DNA of 57,893 bases from DASWIG01 sp965371445 (GCA_965371445.1 CBDUYN010000041.1:1-57893); one strand, 5' to 3'. Shown: positions 22,393-31,220, counted from the stretch's first letter. Notes: generated from the sequence alone by a model not told the origin. A program made the numbers and translations.

Positions 22393-25012
22393 GACTCCGA
22401 CACTCGACGCCTACCGGCTCGAAGTCCTGGCCGACCGGCTCTCGTTGCGGGAACGGATCGAGCAATCCCAAGGACGGCAGAAGGAACAAGCCCTCGCCTG
22501 GAAGCTTCTCTCCCGGCATCCGGAGATCGGCGACCGTATCGCCGTCGAGATCACCCGCGAAGTGTTCGAGAGGTGGCCCTGCTGTCTACGCGGCCTCGAG
22601 GAACTGGCGGATCATCTGCTCGAGCTACGTGGCGACGAGATCTTCCTGCGTAGCGAAATCCCCCTGCGTCTGCCCCGGAGCCTGCTCGACGAGGACCAAC
22701 TGATCGCGGCGCGTGTCGCCGCCCTCTGTCATGAACGCGGCAGGAGTTACACGAACATCAACCCCTGGCATCTTCTCGGCGACCCGATCCCTCCGGCGCT
22801 TGACCGCGACCTGGAAGACCTCCTGGAGCGTCCCCTGGCCGAGACCCACATCCATCTGGGCGGCGCGGCGCCGCCGATCACCTTCTGGTTGCCTCTGATG
22901 CTCGGGCTCGTCTCGGTGGAAGTGGCGGGAAGGCTTGCCGCCAGGGCGAGCGCCGAGGAAGAGCGGGAAACGTGTTCTGCGAGAAGTTTGACGGATCTGT
23001 GGATCGCCCGCCTGCTGGAGTCTGCAATCCTGCGCTTGCGGCTGGCGGCGTGTCTTTCCAGGCTGAGTGCGGACCATCCGTTTCGGCGGATCCAGGGGCT
23101 TCAAGGGCCGGAAGGGAAACCGTCGCTGCCGGAGACGAACGAAACCGAGATCCAGCCTTGGATCCGGACGTTTCGAGAAGCGCTCGACCGGGTCGGCTAC
23201 CGCACCCCGCACGACCCCATGGGTCCGCCCCTCGAAGGCTGCCCGATCTGGATTTATCCCCAGGGCGAGATCCCTTACCGCGACTACCTGACCCAGGCGG
23301 TGGAAACGGAGCTGGGCCTGTCGGCTCCGAGCGAGGCCCCGGCGCTCGGCGAGCGTTACCTGCTGGCGAGTGCGTTTCGCTTCCTACGCAGCGCCGGCGG
23401 CGACCGTGAAGGCGGCTTCGGCAAGGACCTTCTGCGCTACATCCGCATCAAGCACGCCCTACTCCGTCTTCTCGTCCACTACCCCGGGATTCACGGTCTG
23501 GACCGCTACCGCCGCAGCCACCAACGACACAAAGAGTTCCGGCGACGCTACGACCCGAGTTCCCGCAGCCAGGAAGTTTGGCTGCGGGCCAGCATCCGCT
23601 ACCAGGTCCGAGCGACGGTGATCCGCTGGCTCGGCGGGGGCACACGCCAGCGTCTCCTGCCTCAAGCGCCGACCGCCAATTCGCCGGGCCACCGGGCGCG
23701 AGAGCCTCTGCGGGGAGCGGCCGTGCGCCTCGAGCGGCGCCTGGAGCTACGGCTCTCGCCAGCGCGGGGACGCCAGCACGGACTGACTCTCCTCGCCGCG
23801 GCGGAAGGCGTCGGCGACGCTCTGCGGGCTCTACGACGCGTCGATCCGAACGACGCGGATCGCCGCGAGACGCCGCTGCCCGATCTCCAATTCGGTTTGG
23901 TACTCCACCTCCACAAGAGCCGCCGGATCCCGGCCGTAGCCTACGCGGAGATGCTTCGAGGAGTGCTCCTCTGGCTCGACGACCACCCTAAGTGGCACCC
24001 TTTCATCCTCGGCGCCGACGTCGCCGGCAGCGAGCTCGACAGCCCACCGTCGCGCTTCGCCTTGGCCTACGCCGCGCTCTCGCGCTGGCGCAGCCCCTAC
24101 AATCTTGGTAGCCCCTCGTACCTCGGCAAAACCTTCCACGTCGGGGAAGACTGCCGCGACCTTCTGACCGGAATCCGCCAGGTCGACATGGCGATCGATC
24201 TCCTCGACCTTCGCATCGGAGACCGGCTAGGGCACGCTCTGGCGGTGGGATTTGACGTCGAGCAATGGTACCGGCTACGCGGCCGGAGGAGCTTTCCCCA
24301 ACTGGGAGACCACCTGGTCGATCTCCTGTGGGCGCGAGAGCTCCTGCTGAAAAAGAAAAGAAAGGACGGCAAGGCACTCGACCTCGTGGAAAGTCGCCTC
24401 CAAGCCTGCGGTGTCCAACCACCAGACTACCTGGCGAGGACATGGCGGGACTGGCTCGGACAGGTACGGGCTGCGAACGCCACGCGTCCCCCAAGCGAGG
24501 AGGAGGAGCAGCTTCAGGAACGCCTCCTCGAAGAAATCGGGAAAGCCGCGTCGTCTCGGGAAGAGCTGATCGAAGTCAACCCCGACGCCGGCTGCTGGAT
24601 CGAGGCCCTGAGGACGCTCCAGGAACGGGTCATCCGACGCATCAACCGCACGAAGCTTTTTGTCGAGGCGAACCCTACGTCGAACCTTCTGATTTCCGGG
24701 CTCAACGACTTCATCGAGCTCCCCCTCTTCCACCTTCACCCCGTCCGTCTTCCGACCGACGGGACGAGGCGGCTGCGGCTCAGTATCTCGACCGACGATC
24801 CCGAGGTCTTCCGGGTCAACCTGCGCGAGGAATACGCGGCCCTCTTCCAGGCCGCCGCCGGCACCGGGCTCTACCGTCCCAGCGAGATCCTGGAGTGGCT
24901 AGACAGACTGCGCTCCGACAGCTTCGAGAGCTCTTTTCTCAATCGGTCCTCGTTCGCCAGAGAAGAGCTCCTGAGCTATCTCGAAGGGATCGCGCCAAGG
25001 AAAGGCGCTTGA
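22385..25012 (+). CDS. RdrB-like adenosine deaminase of a RADAR-type system
   Basis: Protein of 875 aa from GTG 22385, overlapping the stop of the upstream ATPase by 8 nt. All metal and catalytic motifs of the adenosine/AMP deaminase amidohydrolase family are present in order: ETHIHLGGA (H155, H157), LGADVAGSELD, KTFHVGEDCRDL (H585, catalytic E588; family HAGE), GDRLGHALAVG (H617) and VEANPTSNL followed by SISTDDPEVF (D804, D805). Family enzymes of purine salvage have ~330-400 aa; this one has long insertions, as does RdrB, which deaminates adenosine to inosine in RADAR anti-phage defence. The enzyme should be active and cytoplasmic. Start: VPETPTLDAY fits tight operon overlap better than the upstream in-frame ATG at 22346. 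Confidence 0.82.
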   Translation: MPETPTLDAYRLEVLADRLSLRERIEQSQGRQKEQALAWKLLSRHPEIGDRIAVEITREVFERWPCCLRGLEELADHLLELRGDEIFLRSEIPLRLPRSLLDEDQLIAARVAALCHERGRSYTNINPWHLLGDPIPPALDRDLEDLLERPLAETHIHLGGAAPPITFWLPLMLGLVSVEVAGRLAARASAEEERETCSARSLTDLWIARLLESAILRLRLAACLSRLSADHPFRRIQGLQGPEGKPSLPETNETEIQPWIRTFREALDRVGYRTPHDPMGPPLEGCPIWIYPQGEIPYRDYLTQAVETELGLSAPSEAPALGERYLLASAFRFLRSAGGDREGGFGKDLLRYIRIKHALLRLLVHYPGIHGLDRYRRSHQRHKEFRRRYDPSSRSQEVWLRASIRYQVRATVIRWLGGGTRQRLLPQAPTANSPGHRAREPLRGAAVRLERRLELRLSPARGRQHGLTLLAAAEGVGDALRALRRVDPNDADRRETPLPDLQFGLVLHLHKSRRIPAVAYAEMLRGVLLWLDDHPKWHPFILGADVAGSELDSPPSRFALAYAALSRWRSPYNLGSPSYLGKTFHVGEDCRDLLTGIRQVDMAIDLLDLRIGDRLGHALAVGFDVEQWYRLRGRRSFPQLGDHLVDLLWARELLLKKKRKDGKALDLVESRLQACGVQPPDYLARTWRDWLGQVRAANATRPPSEEEEQLQERLLEEIGKAASSREELIEVNPDAGCWIEALRTLQERVIRRINRTKLFVEANPTSNLLISGLNDFIELPLFHLHPVRLPTDGTRRLRLSISTDDPEVFRVNLREEYAALFQAAAGTGLYRPSEILEWLDRLRSDSFESSFLNRSSFAREELLSYLEGIAPRKGA

Positions 25013-25028
25013 TCCGGAACCGCCCCTC

Positions 25029-25114
25029 GGTTGCACGAGCCGAGGCCCAGGGTTCACCCGTGGTGGTGGTGGTTCCCGTGGCGGTGTTCGTAGACTGCGA
25101 CGATGAATTCCATG
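25029..25114. repeat. Right copy of the ~85-bp direct repeat
   Basis: Begins 17 nt after the deaminase stop and matches 11435-11517 at about 90%. On the minus strand it encodes MEFIVAVYEHRHGNHHHH followed by a stop, i.e. the truncated 5' end of the same small gene family. The rest of that gene is missing because the operon lies where it should continue. Confidence 0.6.
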
Positions 25115-25116
25115 CT

Positions 25117-25785
25117 CTACAACCCCAAGGCCTTCATCCGTTGGACGAGCGCCTTGCGCGACACCCCAAGCTCGGACGCCATGGCGTCGCGCTCCCCACC
25201 GTGTCGCGACGAGGCAAAGCGGATCTCGTCCGCGGTGAGGTCCCGGGCCCGACGGATGCCATATTCCCTCATCAGGTCGTTGAGCGGTGCAGTAGCGGGA
25301 AACGGAACTCCCCCGCTGCCATCATCGACTCCAGGTCGACGTCGGTCGCCGAGCCGATGCGCGTGTCGACCCGCTCGACGCTCTCGCTCCCCACCCGCTG
25401 GACCTCACGGGTCTCCAGGGCGCGCAGAAGCTTGACCTGGAGCTCGCTCGGCGCCTCGCCGATCTCGTCGAGAAAAAGCGTCCCCCCGTCGGCGCGTTGA
25501 AAGTAGCCGGGTCGATCCCGGTCGGCACCGGTAAACGCCCCCTTGACGACCCCGAAAAGCTCCGCCTCGGCCAGGCCCGGGGTGATCGCCGCGACGTTGA
25601 CCGCCAGGAACGCCGCCGCGCGACGCGGGCTGGCGTCGTGGACGGCCCGGGCCACCACCTCCTTGTCGGTACCCGTCTCGCCGTGTAGCAGCACCGGATA
25701 AGGGGAGCCGGCGAACTGGCGCACCTGCTCGCGCACCCGGACGATCGCCGCGCTCTCGCCGATCAGCCTGATGATCGGCGTCGTG
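25117..25785 (-). pseudogene. Sigma-54-dependent activator, decayed
   Basis: The AAA+ core of a NtrC-type enhancer-binding protein is recognisable: RLIGESAAIVRVREQV, Walker A GETGTDKEVVARAVHD (Gly before Lys changed to Asp), ELFGVVKGAFTGAD with the sigma-54-contacting GAFTGA, and GGTLFLDEIGEAP. After EFRFPLLHRSTT the frame stops at 25272. In the +1 frame it continues at once with LMREYGIRRARDLTADEI and a Fis-like helix-turn-helix (AMASELGVSRKALVQRMKAL) to a stop at 25117. The end of the AAA+ domain is deleted and the frame is broken. The N-terminal sensory part is also gone, replaced by the start of the divergent CPBP gene. Confidence 0.75.
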
Positions 25786-26445
25786 CTGCTGCAAAACGGT
25801 CTCTTCATGTTGCCGGCGGCCGGCCTGGGGCTCCTGGTGGCGCGCAAGATCGGGCTCGGGGCCCCCTACCTCGAGTCTTGGCTACAGAAGTCCCAGGGCG
25901 CGGAGGCACCGACGCGGCCGATCGGACGGATCGTACGCCCGGCCGTCTTCTGGGCGGTGGCGGCGGCCTTCGTCGCCTTCGGCATCGACGCGGTCTTCCT
26001 CTACGGATTCGGCATCGACCTCCCGGCGCCGGAGATTCACGCTCGAATCGACGTCCCGGCCTGGCGCAGCGGCCTGGCGAGCTTCTGGGCACCGTTTTTT
26101 GAGGAGGTCTTCGACCGGCTCTTCCTGCTGTCGCTGGTCGCCTGGTTGGGGATGAAGATCTTCCGGGTGACGGGCGAGGGACGCGGCCGGACGATCGCCC
26201 TGTGGACGGCCAACGTGGCGACGGCGCTTTTCTTCGGCTGGTACCACATCAGCAACGAGGGGCTCTTCGCCGAAGTGGTGCCGACGATCGTGGCGGTACG
26301 GACGGTCTTGATCATCCTCGCTCCGGGTCTTGCCTTCGGCTGGCTCTTCTGGCGCTACGGCCTCGAAGCGGCGATCCTGTCGCACTTCGTCATCGATGTC
26401 GTCGTGCACGTCCTCCGGCCGCTCGCCGAAAGCTGGCTCGGCTAG
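25771..26445 (+). CDS. CPBP-family intramembrane metalloprotease, probably 5'-truncated
   Basis: Membrane protein of 224 aa (CAAX protease/bacteriocin-processing family). The family's EExxxR motif is seen as FFEEVFDRLFLLS; the later site residues appear as FGWYHISNE and LSHFVIDVVVHVL. Hydrophobic segments fit several TM helices. The ORF opens directly in a TM helix (VVLLQNGLFMLPAAGLGLLV), and its first codons coincide with the broken end of the sigma-54 pseudogene, so the original first helix was probably lost at the junction near 25775. No ribosome binding site is evident at the ATG. It overlaps the convergent hydrolase gene by 4 nt. Role unknown. Confidence 0.7.
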   Translation: MIGVVLLQNGLFMLPAAGLGLLVARKIGLGAPYLESWLQKSQGAEAPTRPIGRIVRPAVFWAVAAAFVAFGIDAVFLYGFGIDLPAPEIHARIDVPAWRSGLASFWAPFFEEVFDRLFLLSLVAWLGMKIFRVTGEGRGRTIALWTANVATALFFGWYHISNEGLFAEVVPTIVAVRTVLIILAPGLAFGWLFWRYGLEAAILSHFVIDVVVHVLRPLAESWLG

Positions 26446-27395
26446 TCCTTGCCCACCAGAAAGGTCCGGACGTCGTCCGCCGAACGCCTGGGGCTTTCCT
26501 CCTGCGGCAGGTGACCGACGCCGAAGTAGACCACCAGCTCCGAGCTCGGCAACGCGGCATGGAAGCGTTCGGCGTGCTCGACCGGGATCCACCGGTCCTC
26601 GCTTCCCCACAAGACGAGCGTCGTCGCGGCAATGCCCGCGACCAGGCCGCTCAGGTCCTCGCCACGATTCTGCAACCGCGCCGCCAGGGCGTCGCGGTTG
26701 CCGGCGCGTAGCGTCAGCTGGTAGTGACGATCGACGAGCTCCTCGGTGACCAGGCTGTCGTCGCCGTAGACCTCGAGCAGGGCGTCCTTGAAGAGGAAAC
26801 GCGGCGTGATCCGCGGGACCAGCCGCCGGATGACCGGCGCCTGGATGAAGCTCATGACCGCGCTGCTGCCTCCGGACGCATCACCGGCAGCGGTCGTGTC
26901 CGGTGGCGCGCCCGCGGCATCGACCAGGACGAGCTTCGAGACCCGCTCTTCGTGGCGAGCCGCGAACAGCCAGGAGACGGCGCCGCCCATCGAGTTGCCG
27001 GCGAGCGCGCACCTCTCGATTCCGAGATGGTCGAGGAAATGGCCCAGGAACTCGGCGAAGGCCTCGGTCCGGTAGTCGCCGTCCGGGCGCGGGCCGGTGA
27101 GGCCGTGCCCGGGGAGGTCGAGACGGACGACGCGGAAGTCGCTTTGAAGCTCCGCGGCCCAGCCGTCCCAGGTGTGGAGCGACGACGCGAAGCCATGCAG
27201 GAGGACGAGGATCTCGCCCTCGCCCTCATCCTTGTAGTGCACCCTCTCCAGGCCGTCGACTTCGACGAAGCGCGAGGCTTCGTCGGCATAGAGCCGCTCC
27301 AGCTCCGCTACGGGGACGTCGGCGCGGTAAGAGGCCGCCAACAGGACGGCCAGGAAAAGGACCAGGGTGACGAGGGCGACAAGGAGCTTCTTCAT
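26442..27395 (-). CDS. Alpha/beta hydrolase with N-terminal membrane anchor
   Basis: Protein of 317 aa. N-terminal hydrophobic segment LLVALVTLVLFLAVLLAAS (anchor or signal). The oxyanion region is LLHGFASSLHTW, and the nucleophile elbow is LAGNSMGGA with Ser135. The acid is probably Asp in LWGSEDRWIP (~262) and the His lies in FGVGHLPQEE near the C terminus. The fold and GHG-L-T-G-P loop fit the esterase/haloalkane-dehalogenase-like superfamily; substrate unknown. The active site would face the periplasm. Monocistronic and convergent with the CPBP gene. Confidence 0.88.
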   Translation of the reverse strand: MKKLLVALVTLVLFLAVLLAASYRADVPVAELERLYADEASRFVEVDGLERVHYKDEGEGEILVLLHGFASSLHTWDGWAAELQSDFRVVRLDLPGHGLTGPRPDGDYRTEAFAEFLGHFLDHLGIERCALAGNSMGGAVSWLFAARHEERVSKLVLVDAAGAPPDTTAAGDASGGSSAVMSFIQAPVIRRLVPRITPRFLFKDALLEVYGDDSLVTEELVDRHYQLTLRAGNRDALAARLQNRGEDLSGLVAGIAATTLVLWGSEDRWIPVEHAERFHAALPSSELVVYFGVGHLPQEESPRRSADDVRTFLVGKD

Positions 27396-27418
27396 GGGTT
27401 GGAGCCTACACCGGACAG

Positions 27419-27640
27419 CCGCGCCGAAGCCGTCTTGTCAGCGACCTGCTCGAACGCTCCCGCCAGCGCGAACGGGAGGCTTTGGCACGGGAAGGGTACC
27501 GCTTCTACGCCAAGGAGGCGGAAGAGCTCGCCGCTCAAAGCGCCGCAGCCGTTGGGGAGGCCCTTGAAGACGACCGCTGGGGACGTCAATGGCCTGGTGA
27601 ATCCTCTGGGTGGAATCGGCTTACACCAACCCATTCTTCT
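27419..27640 (+). pseudogene. Remnant of a ribbon-helix-helix-type antitoxin
   Basis: The frame reads RRSRLVSDLLERSRQREREA followed by LAREGYRFYAKEAEELA, a pattern common in CopG/MazE-like antitoxins whose N-terminal DNA-binding strand is here missing. There is no start codon with a ribosome binding site; the upstream end abuts the start of the hydrolase gene. No toxin gene follows. This fills most of the 225-bp gap between the hydrolase and MBL genes. Confidence 0.4.
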
Positions 27641-28268
27641 TCTTGAACCGCGCCCAATCGGCCTTGAGCTCGAGAAAGTCCTCGAGATCCTTGCAAAGCA
27701 GGAAAGGGTTGGTCCTTTTCTCAAGGCCAAGGGTGGAGGACGGACGGCATCCATAGTCGTGGCCCGGCCAGACGGTGGTCGCATCGGGAAGCTCCAGCAG
27801 CACGCGGGTGAGACTCTCGTACTCGGTGCAAGCCGCCTCCGGCGTCGCCGTGCCGCCAATCTTGCCGACGAAGAGGATATCGCCTGTCATACAGACGTCG
27901 TCTACCAGGATACAGATGTGGTCGTCCGCGTGGCCGGGCGTGTAGAGAAACTCCAGGGAAAAGTCGCCCATGGTAAGCTTATCCCCGTGGTCGACCGCAA
28001 CTTCGGGGTTCGCCGCTGCCGCCCTGTGGGCGAGAAGCGGTGCTCCGGTAAGCTTCTGTGCTTTCCTGTTGCCGTTGGTGTGATCGTGATGGCCATGGGT
28101 GTTGACGATGTGGGTCACCTCGAGGCCCTGGGCGGCGGCTCGGCGGACGAGCTTCTTGGGATCGTAGCTCGGATCGACCAGGACGGCCTTGCGGTTTTCG
28201 CGGTCGCCAACGAGGTAGCCGAAGTTGCGGTCGCCGCCTGTGCGAATCTGCTCGAAGACGAATTTCAT
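27621..28268 (-). CDS. MBL-fold metallohydrolase (glyoxalase II-like)
   Basis: Protein of 215 aa with the full metallo-beta-lactamase signature: NTHGHHDHTNGN (HxHxDH), LYTPGHADDH, VCMTGDILFVG and VWPGHDYG. These are the two-metal site residues of glyoxalase II and persulfide-dioxygenase-like enzymes. The C-terminal part (PFLLCKDLEDFLELKADWA) fits the short helical tail of such proteins. ATG 28268 has GAGGGA upstream; the longer in-frame ORF to 28454 overlaps the upstream small gene and is not needed. It is coupled to the 57-aa ORF upstream by an ATGA overlap. Glutathione or other thioester hydrolysis is likely but unproven. Confidence 0.85.
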   Translation of the reverse strand: MKFVFEQIRTGGDRNFGYLVGDRENRKAVLVDPSYDPKKLVRRAAAQGLEVTHIVNTHGHHDHTNGNRKAQKLTGAPLLAHRAAAANPEVAVDHGDKLTMGDFSLEFLYTPGHADDHICILVDDVCMTGDILFVGKIGGTATPEAACTEYESLTRVLLELPDATTVWPGHDYGCRPSSTLGLEKRTNPFLLCKDLEDFLELKADWARFKKKNGLV

Positions 28269-28438
28269 GATCCATTCCCTCTTGCTTTCAGATCTGTGAG
28301 AAGCCGCTGCGCCAGCCAAACCGCGATCACCGGTTCCCCGGTGAGGACCACGTCGAAGCCCTGGGCTTCGGCGGCCTGGCAGGTCAAGACCGGCAGGAGA
28401 ACGGCTGCAGGGCTCAAAAGGACGTGAGATCGCTTCAT
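28265..28438 (-). pseudogene. Signal-peptide-bearing fragment, probable amidohydrolase 5' end
   Basis: A 57-codon ORF with a clear signal peptide (MKRSHVLLSPAAVLLPVL, then AEA-Q) followed by GFDVVLTGEPVIA, the typical first strand of exported amidohydrolases, after which the family similarity ends. ATG 28438 has GGAGCATCGAG upstream. The stop overlaps the MBL start (ATGA), so translation may still feed the downstream gene. Probably a truncated gene now acting as a leader. Confidence 0.4.
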
Positions 28439-28627
28439 CTCGATGCTCCTCCAAGGACGTGGGACTCGAAGTCTACAAGAGATCTCGAGCGATCCTGGGC
28501 AGAGACTGCGCAAGGAATCGCCGGAACCTTCGCCGAGACCTGGGCTTTGGCCGAGCTCTTCCTGGCCCACAGGGTCGAGTCCTCGGCGAAGAGCCATTCG
28601 AAGAGCCCCTCCGGTGCCGAAGGCGAG

Positions 28628-31111
28628 CTAATCGACGCGCAGCGCCGACGTCACGCTGATGCCGGAGGCGCGCCGCGCCGGCAGGTAGCTCGACAGCAGC
28701 GCCACAAGGAGCAGGAGCAACGCCACCGCAAGGACGGTCGGAGGATCGGTCGCCCTGATCCCATAGAGGACGGCCGCGAGCAGCCGGGTGGTGGCGACGG
28801 CGAGAGCCAGCCCGCCGCAGATGCCCCAAAAAACGAGCGCCAGAGCGCGCCGCACCACGAAACCCACGATCTCGTGGCGCGTAGCCCCCAGTGCCATTCG
28901 GACACCGATCTCACGGCTTCGCCAGCTGACCGTGTAGACCGTCAGGCTGTAGATCCCCAACGACGCCAGCAGCAGGGCGAGCAGACCGAAGAGGGCGAAG
29001 GTCCAGGCCGCGGCCCGCGGCAGGAAGAGCACGATTTTCAAGGTGTCTTCGAGCCGTTCGAGGCGGGCGAAGGCGATCTCTTCGTCGAGATCGCGCGCCA
29101 CCCGCCGTAGGTCGGACAGCACCGCGGCGGCCGTTCCGCGCGCCCGGACGACCAGGGTCTGCGAAGCGGTGGTGATCTCGCCCGCGACGCCCCGGCGCTG
29201 CCCGCCGTCCTGATCGATGGTGCGATAAAGGAAGGGGCGCGGCGGCTCGCCGAGCGTCCGGTATTTACCGTCGCCCACCACGCCTACCACCTCGTAGGAG
29301 CCCTCCACGCCGGCGACGAGCAACCGCCGGCCTGCCGCTTTTTCATCCGGCCAGAATCGATCGGCGAAGCTGCGGTTGACCACTGCTACCCGCGGCGCGC
29401 CGGCGCGGTCGGAGTCGCGGAACGTCCGGCCGCTCAATACCTCGATTCGCAACGTTTCGAAATAGCCGGGACCGACCAGCGCCACGTCGACGCTCGGCCA
29501 GCGCTCGGCCGCCGTCGCGGCACCGCTGCCGGCGGCGACGCGGTCGACGCGTAATTCGACGGTGAGCGGCAGGTGGCTGGCCAGCGCCGCCGACTCGACG
29601 GCGGGCAGCGCCCGGACCTCGTCGAGGAGCCGCTCGTAGAAAAGCTCGGTCTCGCGCCGCGAGCGGCCCTGGAGCTGGGGCGCGAAGGTCGCCACGGCGA
29701 CCCCGGAGGGATCGAATCCGAGGTCGACGCGATGGGCGTTGCCGAGGCTGCGCAGGGCGAGCCCGGCGTCGAGTAGCAGGACCAGGCTCGTCGCCACCTG
29801 GACCATCACCAGGACTCCCCCTAGCCGGCGCGGCGAGCTGCTGGGCGCAGCGCCCTGGCGCAGCGCCAGGGTGAGGTCGAGCCGGGTCGCGGTGACCGCC
29901 GGCGCCAGGCCGAACGTCACCGCGCTCACCATCGACACCACCAGCGTGAAGAGCAGCACTCGGCCGTCGATGGCGAGACCGAGCGCCAGGTCCACCGGCA
30001 AGGGCAGTCGCAGGTCGGAGAGCGCCACGTGGCTCGCGAGGACGATCAGCAAACCCAGAGTGCCGCCAGCGAGCGCCAGGAGCAGGCTCTCGGTCAGCAA
30101 CTGGAGAGCCACCGTAGCGGGACGGGCGCCCAGGGCGAGACGGATGGCGATTTCCTGACGGCGGGCGAGGCCCCGCGCCAGCAACAGGTTGGCGACGTTG
30201 GTGCCGGCCACCAGCAACACCAGGACGACAACGCCCATCACCGCCAGCGACGCTGCGGCGAGGGTCGCGTCGACGCCCGGCAGGATCCGCACTCCGTCGG
30301 TGGCCAACGCTACGAAGTCGCGCTCGGAGTGAGTGGCCGGAAGCTCCGCCGCGAGGCCGCTGGCGATGGCCCCTAGCTCCGAGCGTGCCTGAGGGAGCGT
30401 CGCTCCCGGGGCCAGGCGGCCTACGACCCAGAGGAAGCGCGTATCGCGTCCCCCAAGCGCTTCGCGAGCCGCTCCCCGCGTCGTCATCGGGACCCAGATC
30501 TCGGGCGCCACGCCGCGAGTCAGCCCGAAAAAGCTCTCCGGCAGGACGCCGACGACCGTCGACGGACGGCCGTTGAGGCGCAACGTCTTGCCGATGACGC
30601 CGGGATCGGCACCGAACCGGCGCCGCCAGGCCAAGTGGCTGAGCACCGCCTCCCGACCTTGCGCAAGCTCGGCCCCCGGCTCTCCGGAGCCCGTGGCCGG
30701 GGTGAAGAGGCGTCCGACGGCGGCCTCGACGCCCAGAACGTCAAAGAAGTCTCTCGTCGCCCGGACACCCAAGGCCAGGCGGCTCTCCGCACCGACCTCC
30801 AGCGCCATCGGCGTGTAGGTGTAGGCAACGAGCTCGCTGAGGCTCTGGCAGCGATCTTCCAGGTCGTTGAAGTCGGCCGCCGACAGCGGCGAGGAAGCCA
30901 TGACGTCACCGGGGTCGGAGCTGTAGATCGAGATCAGCTCCTGCGAGGCGCGTACCGGCAGGGGCTGAAGGAGCACCGCGTCGACGACGCTGAAAACCGC
31001 CGAATTGAGGCCGATCCCCAACGCCAGGTTGGCGACGACGGCGACGGTGAAGCCGGGCCGTGCCAGCAGCTGGTGGACGGCGTAACGGAAATCGCGGCGA
31101 AGAGCCGTCAT
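28628..31111 (-). CDS. ADOP-type permease, third copy
   Basis: Orphan permease of 827 aa with the same duplicated FtsX/MacB_PCD plan. It has an N-terminal helix FTVAVVANLALGIGLNSAVF, periplasmic domain (LTRGVAPEIWVPMTTRG), first FtsX block (VMGVVVLVLLVAGTNVANLL, AIRLALGARPATVALQLL), second periplasmic domain and C-terminal FtsX block (REIGVRMALGATRHEIVGFV; ends YLPARRASGISVTSALRVD). It lacks the prefix domain of the copy at 7012 and has no PadR gene beside it. ATG 31111 (MTALRRDFRYAV) is the family-type start and has GAGGAC upstream. An inverted repeat lies 75 nt upstream at 31185-31205. Substrate unknown. Confidence 0.9.
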   Translation of the reverse strand: MTALRRDFRYAVHQLLARPGFTVAVVANLALGIGLNSAVFSVVDAVLLQPLPVRASQELISIYSSDPGDVMASSPLSAADFNDLEDRCQSLSELVAYTYTPMALEVGAESRLALGVRATRDFFDVLGVEAAVGRLFTPATGSGEPGAELAQGREAVLSHLAWRRRFGADPGVIGKTLRLNGRPSTVVGVLPESFFGLTRGVAPEIWVPMTTRGAAREALGGRDTRFLWVVGRLAPGATLPQARSELGAIASGLAAELPATHSERDFVALATDGVRILPGVDATLAAASLAVMGVVVLVLLVAGTNVANLLLARGLARRQEIAIRLALGARPATVALQLLTESLLLALAGGTLGLLIVLASHVALSDLRLPLPVDLALGLAIDGRVLLFTLVVSMVSAVTFGLAPAVTATRLDLTLALRQGAAPSSSPRRLGGVLVMVQVATSLVLLLDAGLALRSLGNAHRVDLGFDPSGVAVATFAPQLQGRSRRETELFYERLLDEVRALPAVESAALASHLPLTVELRVDRVAAGSGAATAAERWPSVDVALVGPGYFETLRIEVLSGRTFRDSDRAGAPRVAVVNRSFADRFWPDEKAAGRRLLVAGVEGSYEVVGVVGDGKYRTLGEPPRPFLYRTIDQDGGQRRGVAGEITTASQTLVVRARGTAAAVLSDLRRVARDLDEEIAFARLERLEDTLKIVLFLPRAAAWTFALFGLLALLLASLGIYSLTVYTVSWRSREIGVRMALGATRHEIVGFVVRRALALVFWGICGGLALAVATTRLLAAVLYGIRATDPPTVLAVALLLLLVALLSSYLPARRASGISVTSALRVD

Positions 31112-31184
31112 GGTGTCCTCAGTCGTCAACGTGCGACGTGCAGGGTGAGCGGCTTCACTGTCGAAGCCCAGGGTACGAGACGTC

Positions 31185-31205
31185 GGGACGGTATTGTACC
31201 GTCCC
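31185..31205. promoter_or_regulatory. Perfect 9-bp inverted repeat between divergent genes
   Basis: GGGACGGTA-TTG-TACCGTCCC. It lies between the divergent ADOP-3 and DUF429 genes, where it could be an operator for either, or part of an intergenic repeat together with the hairpin at 31221-31244. Confidence 0.4.
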
Positions 31206-31220
31206 CGGACCTGGGCCACG

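Noticed and set aside
22385..25012. Ordinary purine-salvage adenosine deaminase
   Set aside because: The protein is more than twice the usual length, has long insertions and overlaps a P-loop ATPase gene, which fits RdrB better.
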